DNA from: Melastoma dodecandrum
Lineage: Eukaryota; Streptophyta; Magnoliopsida; Myrtales; Melastomataceae
DNA length: 64,000 nucleotides
Reading direction: 5' to 3'
Assembly (NCBI GenBank): GCA_029817715.1
Contig: JARUPY010000088.1
Location: 2,480,001-2,544,000, forward strand
The translations under genes were made by a program, and so were the position numbers. Shown piece after piece: positions 36,986-49,301 of this stretch (position 1 is its first letter; the number at the start of each line of letters is the position of its first letter). The notes beneath the pieces were generated by a model. The model was not told the origin of the DNA. It searched no databases and saw only the letters and a list, made by a program, of their open reading frames with translations.

Positions 36986-37950
36986 CCAAGTTGTGGCGAC
37001 TGATGACGTAGTGAAATCGCTTCTGTTTCTTTGGAGCGGTTGTCGAATCAGTTGGGGCGTGATGACCCCAGTGTGTCTGATTGTAGCATGTCCGTGAACG
37101 GCTCGATGGGCTCGTCATTAGCTCCGATGTTGATTGCGGTTGGCTGGTGAGCTGTAACCTCCTTGGGGTTTTCATGTTGTGGTAGATTCGACTTTGAACT
37201 TTGGTAGCCGTTGGGTGATCTTTGGTGTTCGTTCTCGGCTTTGTACTTTGGTAGCTGTTGATGACTTTGGGCTCAGGTCGTTTGACGCACGACTTTGAAC
37301 CTTGGTAGCCGTAATGGAAACTTTGGTCTTCATGTTGTTAGATGTTCGACTTTGGGCTTTGGTAGTCGTCGATAAATCCTTGGCATTCTTGTGCTTGTAG
37401 AGGTGTAATGTCATACTTTGTCCCTACTCACTCATGTGGTCATGCGAATACATGAATGCAGTAAGCAATAAATAGGTAGGGAGGGAGAAAAGAGGATTCG
37501 TGAAGTCCTCTATGATTAACCCAAATAGCTGCAAAACAAGTAGTGTTAGCTCTACAGTTTATCGCAGACAAGGCGTACATGACATATGTTCCTGCACATG
37601 TAGCAGTCACTCAATAATAGCCAAATGCACGTGCGACGTCTAGTACCTGTTGCGACAAGCAATTCTAGACGCTCAGATGAAGGCTTCTAAACCTCCCTCG
37701 GACTAAGGGAGGCGGGGCCCCGGCCAAAAACCAAACCGCAAAGAGCAGCAGGCTGGGCCTTTCGGTGACCCCCTAAAAATCCTAGCCCCGGGTTCGGGCA
37801 CTCTAGACATGCCTAGTAAGCGGTAAACGAATACAACCATGAGAGCAAACAAAAGGCACCGAGCCAAGCAAGTACATACGCAAACAAGAACTCCCCTCCG
37901 CATGTGGGTTTAAAATGTAAGAGTGCTCGAAAAGAATCCACATGCGGAAA
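36986..37950 (-). repeat. 5' internal segment of the type A element
   Basis: About 1 kb homologous to the PBS-proximal part of the B interior (15745-16936), but clearly more diverged. It includes the same 'ctttggtagccgt' subrepeats and leads to the type A PBS. It is therefore the type A element's own interior; most of the rest of that interior is missing or replaced by the B array. Confidence 0.7.
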
Positions 37951-37968
37951 TCCCCAGTGGAGTCGCCA
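37951..37968 (-). promoter_or_regulatory. Primer-binding site of the type A element
   Basis: Sense strand TGGCGACTCCACTGGGGA, 7 nt after the end of the right LTR. It differs from the type B site by one transition (A for G at the eleventh base). Confidence 0.7.
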
Positions 37969-37975
37969 TCCGGGA

Positions 37976-40900
37976 TGTACGCACGCCTTCCGGCCTAGCA
38001 CACGCGCGGGCGCTTGTCCCTCATCCAAAAATGGCTCCGTTTATAAAAATGTGTTCTTTAACCTAGGTAAACAATTACGGAGTCGCCACCGACTTCATTT
38101 TGAAAATTGGTCTAAGTCGGAAAACCAGAGTAGGATTCGGGGATCCTTGATTACTAACTCTTACACTTAAGCATGCGAAAAGGTGGCGTTTGCTCCAAAA
38201 AAGTTTGCTTTTGGTTAACGGGTGTTGGACCCGATCCGGGCATGACTCCGGACTCATGTCAATGTTTTACGGGCATTGGACCCGATCCGGGCCTTTTGGG
38301 CCTGAACTCATGTGTGTTGGTTTGACAAACAACATGCGACGATAACATCCTAAAGCCTAATCGCATGCACCGCAACCACAGATCAAGTATTTAGATCAAA
38401 TGGAGCGAGGAAGGGTGGTGATCGTGGGCCTATGCACTTGGGCCCACGACCCCTTACATGTGGAAATAAAGAAAATCGGGAGGCCCGCACCTCCCTCATG
38501 TACCTGAGATGACGGTTGGGGCCCGCTTTAATATCTTGACATCGCGGTTTTTACACACGCGGAAAGATCCACGCGGTTTGATACACGCGCCTTCATGTAA
38601 CCTTCGGTCTTTGGCCTCCGTCTTGTTGAATTCTCGCACTCCTCGATTGATGTTCATGTAAAGCAAATAAGAGAGTGGTCAAAAAAAAATTCTAATTTAA
38701 ATCGAATTGAATGATTAGAACTTAATTGAGTAAGAGGGATACTTACGGGGCGTTGTGAGCCCGTTGAGTCAATCTCCGTAATGTAGGAGGAGAGTCCTTG
38801 AGTATGTCCACGATGAAGACTTTGGTTCCTCGGATTATCCATGCGATTCTCGCGGTATTCATGCAGAACAACGAAAATTGTATTTTTGCAGGAAGGTTAG
38901 TAATCCAAAGATGCGAAAATCATGAAATAAACACGAGGACAAATCACGTGTGTTAGGAATATTACTCAAATGGTTGTTAATAATAAAAATAAAAGTTCAA
39001 AGTAAATCATATTAAAGAAAATTAAATCGATGTTGCGGTGTCTGGGGCATGGAGTAAATTGTCAATTTTTAGAAAAAAAAAAGATCACGTAAACTAGGCT
39101 GAATGAAAGTAATAATTAAAAGAAATCCCACGAATTCAAATTGTACTATATAAAAAAAATCAATTCGACATCTTAAAAAAAATAAATAAAAATTGAAACT
39201 TTAGAACAAGAAGAAAGGGGATCGCACGTTACCTGCTTTGGGAGAGCCGCATCTGGGTTTGGGCATCAAACCTCCCGAAGCTGCCGTTGATTAAAGGAGA
39301 AGACGGAATCCGGGTCGTCGGGGGATTGCTGGAAAGGAAAGCCCCCAAGACCGCCGAGATATCGCTCCAGAGAGTCGTTCGAAGCTGTCGCGTTGCCCCC
39401 CGTGAAGAACAGCCTTGGGGATGCTGGAGCTGTTCGTGACCGCAGACCACGTGGCCGGATCTGGAGGATGAGCATCATCCTATCGTTGCCGGGCTGGTTG
39501 CGAATCCGAGGACGTCGCTGCTGGAGAGACGTCACTGCGTTGCTCTGAAGACGCCATTGCCGAGGAGGACATCGGAAGGAAGAGGGTTTGCCGCTGTTGG
39601 ACTCGGGAATGTCGGAGAGGCCGGGTTGCTGCCGCTGTCAGTTCTGAAGACGCCGTGGAGACAGGTTGCTGCTGCCAGATGTTCTGAAGACGCCGTTGGG
39701 ACTGGTTGCTGCCGCTGGATCTCTCGGGGTTGCTGATCCAAGGGAACACTAGAGGAGGGGCTGCGCTGCCGGAACTCCTTGGGGGTTGGGATCATGTCTC
39801 ACTGCCATTGGGGTCGCCTTTGGAATCCTCTTGTTCGCCTCCAACTTCGTGACCTGCACCTGAAATGACGAACATCGGTAGAAAAGGAGGCCTCCCGCAA
39901 GGCCACATGGCTGCGGGAGGCAGTTGTTTGCGATTCGGCTGGGAAAGGAATTGTTCGTTGTTCCTATTCGTTTTTAACAGCCCAGACAGCGGACGCCGTT
40001 GGTTGCCGTTGCCATATCCAGAGGAGTTAAAGACCATCGTGTTTGTTGTTGCAGCGGCCATCTCCAGTTGTGATTGACGGCAACCGGGTTTGGGCTGACG
40101 ACGGAGGGATTTCCATGTCTTTGGCATGGACTCACCTTGACTGGAGGGTGACGGGGACGCGGCAGGGGTCAATCAGGAAAATGGTGGTCTCTCCGTATGT
40201 CGTTGAACGCTGGAGACGTGGGCGGACGACGAGGAGAAGGAGCGCGACCTGCCTCCAGGAGATACAAAACAAAACTGGTTGCTCGGGAGGCTTTGGCTCC
40301 GGCGGACTGTCTAGTGTCGATGATTGGGAATAGCGGGTGTGGCGCCGGTGAGGAATCGCTGATGACCGCTTTGGGGTGCTACCGACGAAAATGAGTCATC
40401 GGTGCTAGTGGAGTTGCTGGGAAACCGTTAGTTGTCGAGACTATCACTGTTAGTGTTGGACCTGGAGATAGAATTCGGAGGGATTGTTTTTGTCTCCTCC
40501 CATGATTCGGGGAAATTGTATCTGCCCGCCCCCGGAAGAAGGTGGTCCTCTCTCCCCTGTTTATGTGCCTCATCCCTCTAGGACAATCCTTTCATTCCGA
40601 AAATCTCGGGGAGGATCGTGGGGAAGCCGTTGAGAGGCTGAAAAATGGAAAACGTGGGAGTCAAAGGTGGTTGGAGAATCCGCGGGGGCAGATTTTTTTA
40701 ATCTTTATGGTCACTCCCTCATCTTGTTGCCGTTTGAGCTAAAATCGGGTGTCTCCTTGTTGATCCCTTGGCTTGGGTGGACACGTGTGTTGCACCAGGA
40801 TAGAACACTGGAAAGACCATTGCATCTACTCCCCAGCAGCTTTAAACCGAATGCTTTGATAGCAATTATGATGTTTGGATTTCCAATCCATTTCATCGAG

Positions 40901-41718
40901 GGTTCTTTCATTTTGTGGAATGTAGGAGGCAAGGTGCCCCAGGTCATTGTCTCAAATCCCAGAGTCAATCTTATATTTGGTCGTCTCTTCACGGTCTTGC
41001 AAATTGCTTAGTCCAAGTAAGGCCACATATAAAGGAGAGACTTGTGTGAATTGGGTTGCACTACTGTTAGTTGCTGGCAGGCAATTTTGAATGCCTTGAT
41101 CAATCCACATGTACAGCAGCTGATGTAGCAGCTCAAACTACATATAATTTGGCACTCATGCTGAGATTCACATAAACATCACAACGTTCTTCGCCGCGAG
41201 TCATGAACTCATGGCAGTAGTGTTCTTAAGCGATCAGGGGGATAATGCTCGTGATGCTTTGTTTTCCAGCTGTTCACCCCAGGTTGTTACATGGAAATGG
41301 ATATTGCCGATAGTTGGGCCAGACACATGCGATGCGGCTAGCTGGTTCTGACGTCAGGCTCGTTCGCAGAGTTAAGTTCCTTGGACACCCCTCCTCCCCT
41401 CCAATCATGTTCTTCGAACTTCCCGGTGAAACCTTTGCCGTAATTATTGTTCAGCTTGTTTCATCTTAAATTCCTCGACGTAATCGGGAACAACTTAGAT
41501 GCTATTTTTTTATGTTCTATAGCTGGAGACAATCTCATTCCGTGATTGAAAAGATCGGATGGATAAGTGTTGGGGATGATCATGGGACTTGTATGTTTCT
41601 GTGAAAGAGGGATATGAATGACCACAGCTCCCATCTCCCCATCGAACACGATCTGTCGTTAAAGACAGACGCTCCATACAAATCCTTTGAAGGAAGAGGC
41701 ACGATTTGGGGATCTACA
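37976..41718 (-). repeat. 5' LTR, type A
   Basis: 3,743 bp direct repeat of 10340-14072, flanked on its outer side by the TSD ATACA (41719-41723) and on its inner side by the PBS. The GC-rich central segment (39235-40760) is conserved with its partner. Confidence 0.85.
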
Positions 41719-41784
41719 ATACATAAGCTCCAATCATACATAAGATCCATACATAAGCTCCATACACCATAAGTTCTGACAGGA

Positions 41785-42384
41785 TCATACACCATAAGTT
41801 TTGACAGGATTATACACCATAAGCTCCACTATTGTGGATGTACCATCGTCTGGAGTTATATCCTCGTGTGACTTCTCATATTCAGATTCTTCGACTTCAT
41901 CAGGTTCATCCACATTACTGACAGACCCTTCTACTTCCACAGTAACAGCACCACTAACATCTACAATTTCACTCTCCTGGACATCTACCTCATGCATATC
42001 TAAGTCCTGTTTTGCCTCTGAACTATCCACATCACTATCAGAAATACTTAAAGAAATATCAAGACTAGTGTCCTCATTGTCAGATATATTCTTTATCATA
42101 GTACCTTCACAATAAACATTCACAGTTGAACCATCTGGACATAAATCGCACATCTCTACCACTTCCTTGTCACTTAAAATTTGCTTAACACTGTCAGACC
42201 CAAGATCATACCACATCTTCCTCACACTGTAACCAGAATCTTGAGCGAAGGCTACCAAGGTGAAATAGCCCATCAGATCGCAGCCTACGTCACTATATTT
42301 TAACACCTTACCACCAACATACTCAAATTTGTTCCCCTCAGACACTAGACTACCTATATGCATGTCGAACGAAAGCCGCTTCAT
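41785..42384 (-). pseudogene. N-terminal fragment of a MULE (MuDR-type) transposase
   Basis: An open frame of 199 codons starts at 42384. Residues ~1-90 (with 'KFEYVGGKV', 'SVRKMWYDLG' and 'KEVVEMCDL') resemble the PB1-like domain found at the N-terminus of many plant MuDR transposases, which usually reads '..YVGG.V...D...' then 'LSD.D..EMC'. Residues ~95-185 are an acidic Ser/Asp/Glu-rich linker. The frame then enters a short tandem repeat ('catacaccataag') and stops. The DDE transposase core, zinc finger and SWIM domain are absent, so no transposase activity is expected. It lies just inside the right TIR, as transposase starts usually do. Confidence 0.65.
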
Positions 42385-42778
42385 TCTGACCTGTCCACCT
42401 ATATGCGCAAGAATCCCTTACATCAACCCGTACAAACCCAGGTATGAACCACGCCGGGACAAATTACAATAAAGGAATAAACAACCACAATCAACTTATC
42501 TGGAGGAAGCACAACGAATGAATCAACGAATGACAACAGGATTCGCCTGGAATCGCCGAAGAAATGAATTCCCCCAAATCAGAACAAGTCAGGTCAGAAG
42601 CACGTCGGGAAGAAGCACAACAAAGTAAAAAACAAACAGAATCAGCTTACCTGGAGGACGCACAAGGAATTAATCAAGCAATGCGGAACAACTCCTCCTC
42701 AAATCGCAGTTCGTTCGATTTATCCCAAATCAGAACTGTCGAATAACCCTAACCCTAAACCCCCTTTCGTGATTTATT
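42385..42778 (-). other. Leader between the MULE right TIR and the transposase fragment
   Basis: No further ORF with recognisable similarity. It includes a short 'ccctaaccctaaacccc' run at about 42747. Confidence 0.5.
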
Positions 42779-42976
42779 TCGTCCGAAGACAATTTTACCA
42801 CGTCATATACACGGTGGAGTAATTTGAAGACACGTCAAACATTAAACATAGCCGTCAACGACATGTTTGAGAGTCGTAACAGATGTAAGGTTTAAAGCCA
42901 AATCCAAAACTTTTTAAATGGCATGCCACAAACGGAAGTTGACATATAGTTCAGGCCAAATATCGATAATTTATCC
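42779..42976 (-). repeat. Right terminal inverted repeat of the MULE
   Basis: Inverted counterpart of 9041-9266, followed by the 8-bp TSD ATATATTA at 42977-42984. Confidence 0.85.
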
Positions 42977-42984
42977 ATATATTA

Positions 42985-43276
42985 TTGTATTCCATAAACG
43001 TTTTCTGACACTTTAGAAAAGACGTTTTGGGTTTCCGATGACTAGGGACAATGTTATTTTGCTTTACTTACCGTATTCGGACCATCACTCCTAGAACTGG
43101 ATTGGAGAATCCCGTCGCCAGCAATAGCAGTAATAAAAACACGACTAGGGAATGGGGGGTGACGTGGCCCCACACAAGCCAACTACTCAACATGGAATTG
43201 AATTATTCAGTGGACAATGTGAAATGACGGGCCACATATATCCCAACCGGGTTATCATTCGTAGGACGGGGTAGTT
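42985..43276. other. 3' flank of the flavonol synthase gene
   Basis: The first ~105 bp (42985-43091) are nearly identical to 46055-46160 in the duplicated locus. The remainder is non-coding and contains the 3' UTR. No clear polyadenylation signal could be chosen. Confidence 0.55.
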
Positions 43277-44592
<1,316 letters not shown>

Positions 44593-45345
44593 TTGGGCTA
44601 GAAAAACTGCAGAGGTTGGTAAGTCGTCCCGCAACCCTTTGGTACAAACTAAACTCCAATCTCCCGAGGAGGGGGTTAAAGAGCATGTAATGAGAATTGA
44701 ACGAGGGGGTTGGGGGTTAGAGTTTGTCGATGACAAATGTTACGTGGGTCGACGAGGTTCACTTGATAGAAACCTACCAAACCCCGCTCTCTCCAAAAAG
44801 CATGATCCCTTGGATGTTATTGGTGGTAATAATAGCCAGCTAATAGAAATGCATTTAATTAATTACACGGTTTAGGCTGAAAGAAAACTAGCGGGAATAC
44901 TAGAAATAGCAAGTAAAACGCGTTTTTTTTTGTCAAGTTCATAATAAGTTATAAATTATTATTATTATTATGAAGCGTTAACACTTTTTTTTTGGAAACT
45001 CAATGAAAAATGACCAAATCTGGGATCCCTTCAAACTAAATTTAGACACGAGACTTGTTTCGAACCTGTACTTAACGTTGAGACACGAGGCTTGTTCCGA
45101 ACCTGTACTTAACGTTGAATTACAAGACATTACTATAAAGAGTGACAGAGATCATAATTTCATCATGTAAACGGCGGGGGGCGGGAACGTTATAATCTTA
45201 TCGACGCATCGCCAGTGGAGAGCGATCCCATCGAGATGTGCACCTCGTCATCTGCATTCTTTCCCGCCGACCAACTTTACCGCCCAGAATGTTGTTTCCT
45301 TTGGTGCGGACGGCCACGGGAATCCCTTCCCTCCTCTCATTCGTG
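44593..45345. promoter_or_regulatory. Upstream region of FLS, duplicated downstream
   Basis: Two blocks recur in the second locus: 44836-45190 matches 46540-46830, and 45205-45340 matches 47262-47395. No convincing TATA box or MYB site could be assigned by eye. The region contains short T-rich runs and two similar 'gacttgtttcgaacctgtac' segments (~45052 and ~45087). Confidence 0.45.
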
Positions 45346-46019
45346 GTCCATATAATAAATACCAAGGGTCCTCCCATTCTAGTAAAAATTTGCCGGGTCC
45401 TCCCACCCGAGCATTACCCTTTCCGGGTCTTTCTTTACATTTTCACATGTATGAAGAATTCAACGCTCTTCGTCATTTCGTGATATCTATCAAGTCGCTA
45501 CTCCCATCTATTAATCGGCAAGTCTTCACTCACAATCTACCAACCCACTGAATTCATTTGCACCAAACACACACGGCTAAACATAACCAATGACGTATCG
45601 CCCACACGCCCACATTAAACGTGCTCAATGACATCATCACCTCTTAGGTCGTAAACAGAAAGGAACAAGGTCGTACCTCGTACATACTCCAATCGGGACT
45701 CTTCTTCACGCATTCTTTCGAGGGCTCTCCAACATCCGAGCCTTGTCCTCCCTTCGTTGCACTCCATCTTTACTTCTCCTTCACGCCCTTTACCAGCTCG
45801 GGACTTCACCACCACGATTACTTCTTCCTCCTCCCTTTTTCTCTTCATTTTTCCTCCTTTTATTCTCATTTCCTTCCACTCACTATCAATGATATTTTCT
45901 AAGGGGAAGGAAAAATAAAACTTATGTGGCCTCCTTTACACTAAAATATGTTCCATATGCATTGACCATTTCATTGATCAACTCATGTTACTCTCAATAT
46001 CATATACGTCAAGTCACCC
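45346..46019. other. Intergenic DNA between FLS copies
   Basis: No recognisable gene. A pyrimidine-rich stretch (45700-45870) creates a Lys/Glu-rich open frame on the minus strand that looks compositional. 'gggtcctcccattc' and 'gggtcctcccaccc' recur near 45370-45415. Confidence 0.4.
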
Positions 46020-46160
46020 TAAATTTAATTACCATAAATAAAATATATATATTATTGTATTCCATAAACGCTTCCTGATACTTTAGAAAAGACGTTTTGG
46101 GTTTCCTATGACTAGGGACAATGTTATTTTGCTTTACTTACCGTATTCGGACCATCACTC
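46020..46160. repeat. Duplicated FLS 3' flank with the empty MULE site
   Basis: 'taaatttaattaccataaat' followed by the AT-rich target runs directly into 'ttgtattccataaacg'. The left part matches the sequence left of the MULE (9008-9040) and the right part matches the sequence right of it (42985-43091). Hence this copy shows the site before the MULE arrived. Confidence 0.8.
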
Positions 46161-46214
46161 CCAGCGACAGGCACCCAAACAGCTTGTCCGCCACCTTCTG
46201 AATATATTCCTCGT
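46160..46214 (-). pseudogene. Remnant of a second flavonol synthase gene (start of exon 2)
   Basis: Minus-strand translation gives NEEYIQKVADKLFGCLSLG, corresponding to residues ~159-180 of the FLS at 43277-44592. Immediately downstream in gene sense, the sequence jumps to the 3' flank: the junction 'tcactccc|agcgac' joins positions equivalent to ~43091 and ~43919, so exon 3, intron 2 and most of exon 2 are deleted. Exon 1 is also absent on the other side. The fragment is not functional. Confidence 0.8.
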
Positions 46215-46420
46215 TAAATAAAGCGGCAATAGAATAGAGCGAGGAGATGGGCATACGGAGGAAATGTCTACGCGTCCCTTTATATATAGACAGGAGTACA
46301 AAACTCAAATAAGAATATAAACCGTTATATTAAATGATATATTTAATTATCTACTTAATGCTTCACTTAAATGAGATTTCCGTTATTAATATGAATTGGA
46401 TCATAAATAACCCTCGACCT

Positions 46421-46510
46421 CTGGCTCTGATACCACTGTTCAACAACCAACGTCAACTGTCCTAAAAGCTCGAACTTATAGGCGTGACATACTATATATT
46501 CTCGTACTAT
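46421..46510 (-). mobile_element. LTR-end and primer-binding-site fragment (tRNA-iMet type)
   Basis: On the minus strand an LTR-like tail ending '...GTTGTTGAACA' is followed by g and TGGTATCAGAGCCAG. This is the PBS complementary to initiator tRNA-Met used by many plant copia and TRIM elements. Only this junction is recognised; the partner LTR was not found. Confidence 0.5.
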
Positions 46511-46831
46511 TCAATTAGCAATGCCATCTAATAGAAACGCATTTAATTAAATACCCGATTTAGGCGGAAAGAAACGAAGAATCTTAGAAATATCATTTTT
46601 TTTATGTTCATAATTAAGTTATAAATTATTATTATTAAGAAGCCGACTTAGGACTTCTAAATTTTTTTAAACTCAATAAAAAATTTGGGATCCCTTCAAT
46701 CTAAATGTCAGAGTTTTAAAATTGAATACACTAGACTTCTTTCAAACCTATTCTTAAAGTTGAATACAAGACATTATTATAAAGAGAGACATATCATAAT
46801 TTCACAATGTAGGGGCGGGAACATTATAATC

Positions 46832-47259
46832 AACTTTGGCACTTTTTTCCGATTTATCCTAACATTTGAAAAATATCACCTTGCATCCTAACGGTAGGAC
46901 TTTATCTCAATTATGTCATCCGCTAGTCGTCCTTATTAACGGAGGCCAAGTCGGACACAGTTATGGGGTCGGTCTTACAGTGGACAATTTTGAAATAACA
47001 TCTTAACATTAGGTTATATTTTTGAAATGTTAGGATAAATCGGAAAAAAGTTGGAAAGTTTAGGATATATTTGATAATTTTGCCAAGATTAAACGATGTG
47101 CTAGTTGCCATATCAGCGTCACGTATGGCTCCGTTAGCAAGGACGACGGAGGACATAATTGAAATAAGTCATAACGTTAGAATACAAGGCGATATTTTTC
47201 AAATGTTAGGATAAATCAGAAAAAGTGTGAAAGTTTAGAATATATTTGTTCATTTTGCC
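46832..47259. mobile_element. MITE-like insertion with inverted repeats
   Basis: The ends are inverted repeats: 46840-46900 ('cgatttatcctaacatttga', then 'aaaatatcacc') matches the complement of 47170-47250. A partial inverted copy lies at 47010-47095, suggesting two related units. The corresponding place in the intact FLS locus (~45190-45205) has only a few unrelated bases. No coding capacity. Confidence 0.65.
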
Positions 47260-47400
47260 GCATCGCCGATGTAGAGCTATCCCATCGAGATGTGCGCCTC
47301 GTCATCTGCATTCTTTACCAACTTTACCGCCGAGGAACCAGAATGTTGTTTCCTTTGGTGCTGACAGCCACGGGAATCCCTCCCTCCCTTTGGTTTCAAT
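47260..47400. repeat. Duplicated FLS upstream block
   Basis: Matches 45205-45340 ('tcccatcgagatgtg', 'cctcgtcatctgcattcttt', 'ccacgggaatccc') with small deletions. It marks the far end of the FLS locus duplication. Confidence 0.75.
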
Positions 47401-47439
47401 TGATGAGGGTACTTTATTCCCCGGAATCACTCGATCTCT

Positions 47440-47720
47440 ATTGAAATTGTGCTGAGGCTTATGTGATATGGATCGGATCCAGCCTCGGATTCACCATGCT
47501 TTGGGGGGATAGCCGGCACGGTTCTCCAGTCTTTTATAATCGAGGGCGGGTTCCAATGCAGGACCTTCTTTGGGGATTGCCGTGGTCACGCTTGGTGTAC
47601 TACTCCATGTTGCCCGGGAACTGCTCCTCCATCTCGCGGATCCTGAAGTTGCGGGTGGAGCTGGTTACCGGAGAGTGAGTGGACTTCCCATGGTCAAGCG
47701 AGTCGTCGCGGCTGCTGCTC
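47440..47720 (-). other. GC-richer fragment, possible gene remnant of unknown identity
   Basis: More GC-rich than its surroundings. On the minus strand one frame reads ...TRNFRIREMEEQFPGNME before a TAG. I do not recognise the family. It could be the edge of a decayed gene brought in with the duplicated segment, or chance. Confidence 0.25.
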
Positions 47721-49184
47721 CCATTTTTTCCTCCTCCAATTTATTTTAAAATTTATTACATTAGGTTTGAGTCAAAATATTTAGAAGAAAAAATGTTATT
47801 ATATTTCTAAATCTCACGGTAACTTCGAAAAAAATAATAAAAGAATAGGATAAAATTTGATCCAGTTACGAACTAGGCCCACGATGAATTTTGATATGTA
47901 ATCATTCGTAGACCGAATATATAAAACTGCCACGTTTCTAGGGACATGACTGTCTGCCTGACTATTTTCTCCCAGACCCCGACCTAAAGGCGGGAGTGTA
48001 TGTGCCGGAGATACGATGATCCGACACATACCTCGTGATCTCCGACAATCCGTAGGGACAAGGAATAATCCCATCGACAACAAATTATCCAACCCCGCCT
48101 CTCACGAATTGAATTATTACGGGGTGAATGACGCGAATCAAAGGGACACGTGAAAAGACCTGAAATTTTGCGATACCAAAAACAACGATTGATTTTACGT
48201 ATATGTTTCATGTTAATTGAAATAGTTGTTGATAGCGGAGTGGTGACATCAAGTTGATAGCAGAGGGGTGGGGTGACATCAAGAGAAGTGCTCTCACAAC
48301 ATGTCATCATGAGGTCATCAGACTCCGAGTTCTTGAAGGGTCGGTCGTCTTGATCTCGACTTCACTCTTGTTGGGCTGATGTCGAACTCGAGAATCCTTT
48401 CGACTCCGAGATGCAGACCTCTCCCACATTAAATTGCTAACTGCTTGACGACAAGAACGTGTAGTAAAACCAGAGAAAAATCGTTCCGTAACAAGCTATC
48501 GTGGGATCGTGCATCATTTCTAACAAGGACCTCCTAACGTCATTTATGCCTTCTTGAATCCAACGATCTCAAATGAATCCTTGCCTTCTTGATCAGATGT
48601 CTTCAATGGGCTCCAACCCCCTTAACCTGGTGCTTTTGAATAGACTATGTGCCCTGGTGCTTTTCAGGCCCAAATTCTATGTGTAAAGTAAACAATATTG
48701 TTAATTGAAACGGTTAGCAATAGTTAATCTGGAAATTTGAAATGGATGCATTGGACATTATCTAACTACGCTAAGAACATATGGGAAAACACATAACAAC
48801 AAGTGAAGTTAGTTGATAGACACACTAAGTACGAATGTCCTAACGTACACTTGTTTTTTTTTTTTATCTCTCCTCGGTTTCCCGTGAACTTATCACGGGG
48901 GAAACTTTATCTATGCTTTCACGCACACTAAAGTGCATGACTCATTCTCCGGGGTATAATTAAGAATCCGATCCTCGTTTCGCAATTTCAACACCCATAG
49001 TTCAACTTAGACTCTCGTCGCGAGTCCGTTAATCTTATTCCGAAAAGTTCGAGGAACACGATCATTTCACTATTTTTGGGTCATCTAACCCTATCAAATC
49101 TCGTACCGGGTTGAGATAGAAGACTCCTCAGGTCAAATACCCATGCATGTGCAATTCTAGTCATCGCATACATTCAGGATCCTC
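47721..49184. other. Unassigned intergenic sequence
   Basis: AT-rich at first, then mixed composition. No recognisable gene, RNA or transposon end. A small inverted pair 'tgtgccggagatacgatgatc' / 'tcgtgatctccg' lies near 48000-48050. Confidence 0.4.
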
Positions 49185-49296
49185 CCACCTGTCTGATGTA
49201 AGTTTGGATCCTCTCATCCGACATTACATTTGCAAAGCTACTTACCTATCGGATCCTCTCATCCGGCATTACATTTGTAAAGGTCCTCCCACATTT
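49185..49296. repeat. Short tandem repeat of 'ggatcctctcatccgacatt' type
   Basis: Three imperfect units of ~32-55 bp, each with 'ggatcctc.ca.c' followed by 'acatt(t)g.aa', lie just left of the X element. Confidence 0.6.
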
Positions 49297-49301
49297 GTCT
49301 T

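Larger units (their letters stand above)
10340..41718 (-). mobile_element. 31.4-kb non-autonomous LTR retrotransposon (type A LTRs) inserted in the MULE
   Basis: Two near-identical direct repeats (10340-14072 and 37976-41718) with TG...CA ends lie inside a 5-bp target duplication, ATACA. On the minus strand, the right LTR is followed by a primer-binding site at 37951-37968 and the left LTR is preceded by a C-rich plus-strand stretch that is a polypurine tract on the minus strand (14073-14086). This fixes the minus strand as the element's sense strand. The interior holds three type B LTRs and internal segments in tandem. No gag, protease, reverse transcriptase or integrase motifs are visible, so it must have moved in trans (LARD-like). 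The PBS resembles the tRNA-Arg-type site I recall for Tat/Ogre elements, which would be the likely helper lineage. The outer LTRs differ by scattered substitutions and small indels, consistent with a fairly recent insertion. Confidence 0.78.
9041..42976. mobile_element. Mutator-like element (MULE) carrying a nested 31.4-kb LTR element
   Basis: The ends are long inverted repeats (9041-9266 and 42779-42976) starting with GG and followed by a near-identical 'AAATTATCGATATTTGGCCT', with flanking 8-bp direct repeats ATATATTA. Inside, next to the left TIR, is a GRF zinc-finger gene (plus strand). Next to the right TIR is a protein start resembling the N-terminal PB1-like region of plant MuDR transposases (minus strand). 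The catalytic and SWIM parts of a transposase are not seen, so the copy is non-autonomous. Only ~2.6 kb is MULE-derived; the rest is the insertion at 10340-41718. The segment duplicated downstream (46020-46160) has the same flanks joined without the element. Confidence 0.8.

Noticed and set aside
10340..41718. Simple tandem satellite with an 8.55-kb monomer
   Set aside because: Each unit has LTR ends, a PBS and a polypurine tract in the right order, and the whole has an outer LTR pair with a TSD. Retroelement structure therefore explains it better.
42747..42763. Telomere-like 'ccctaaccctaaacccc'
   Set aside because: Fewer than three units of the plant telomere repeat, inside the MULE beside its right TIR. 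Too short for an interstitial telomere tract.
45615..45869. 84-codon Lys/Glu/Arg-rich ORF on the minus strand
   Set aside because: Created by a pyrimidine-rich strand bias; no family resemblance and no duplicate in the second FLS locus.
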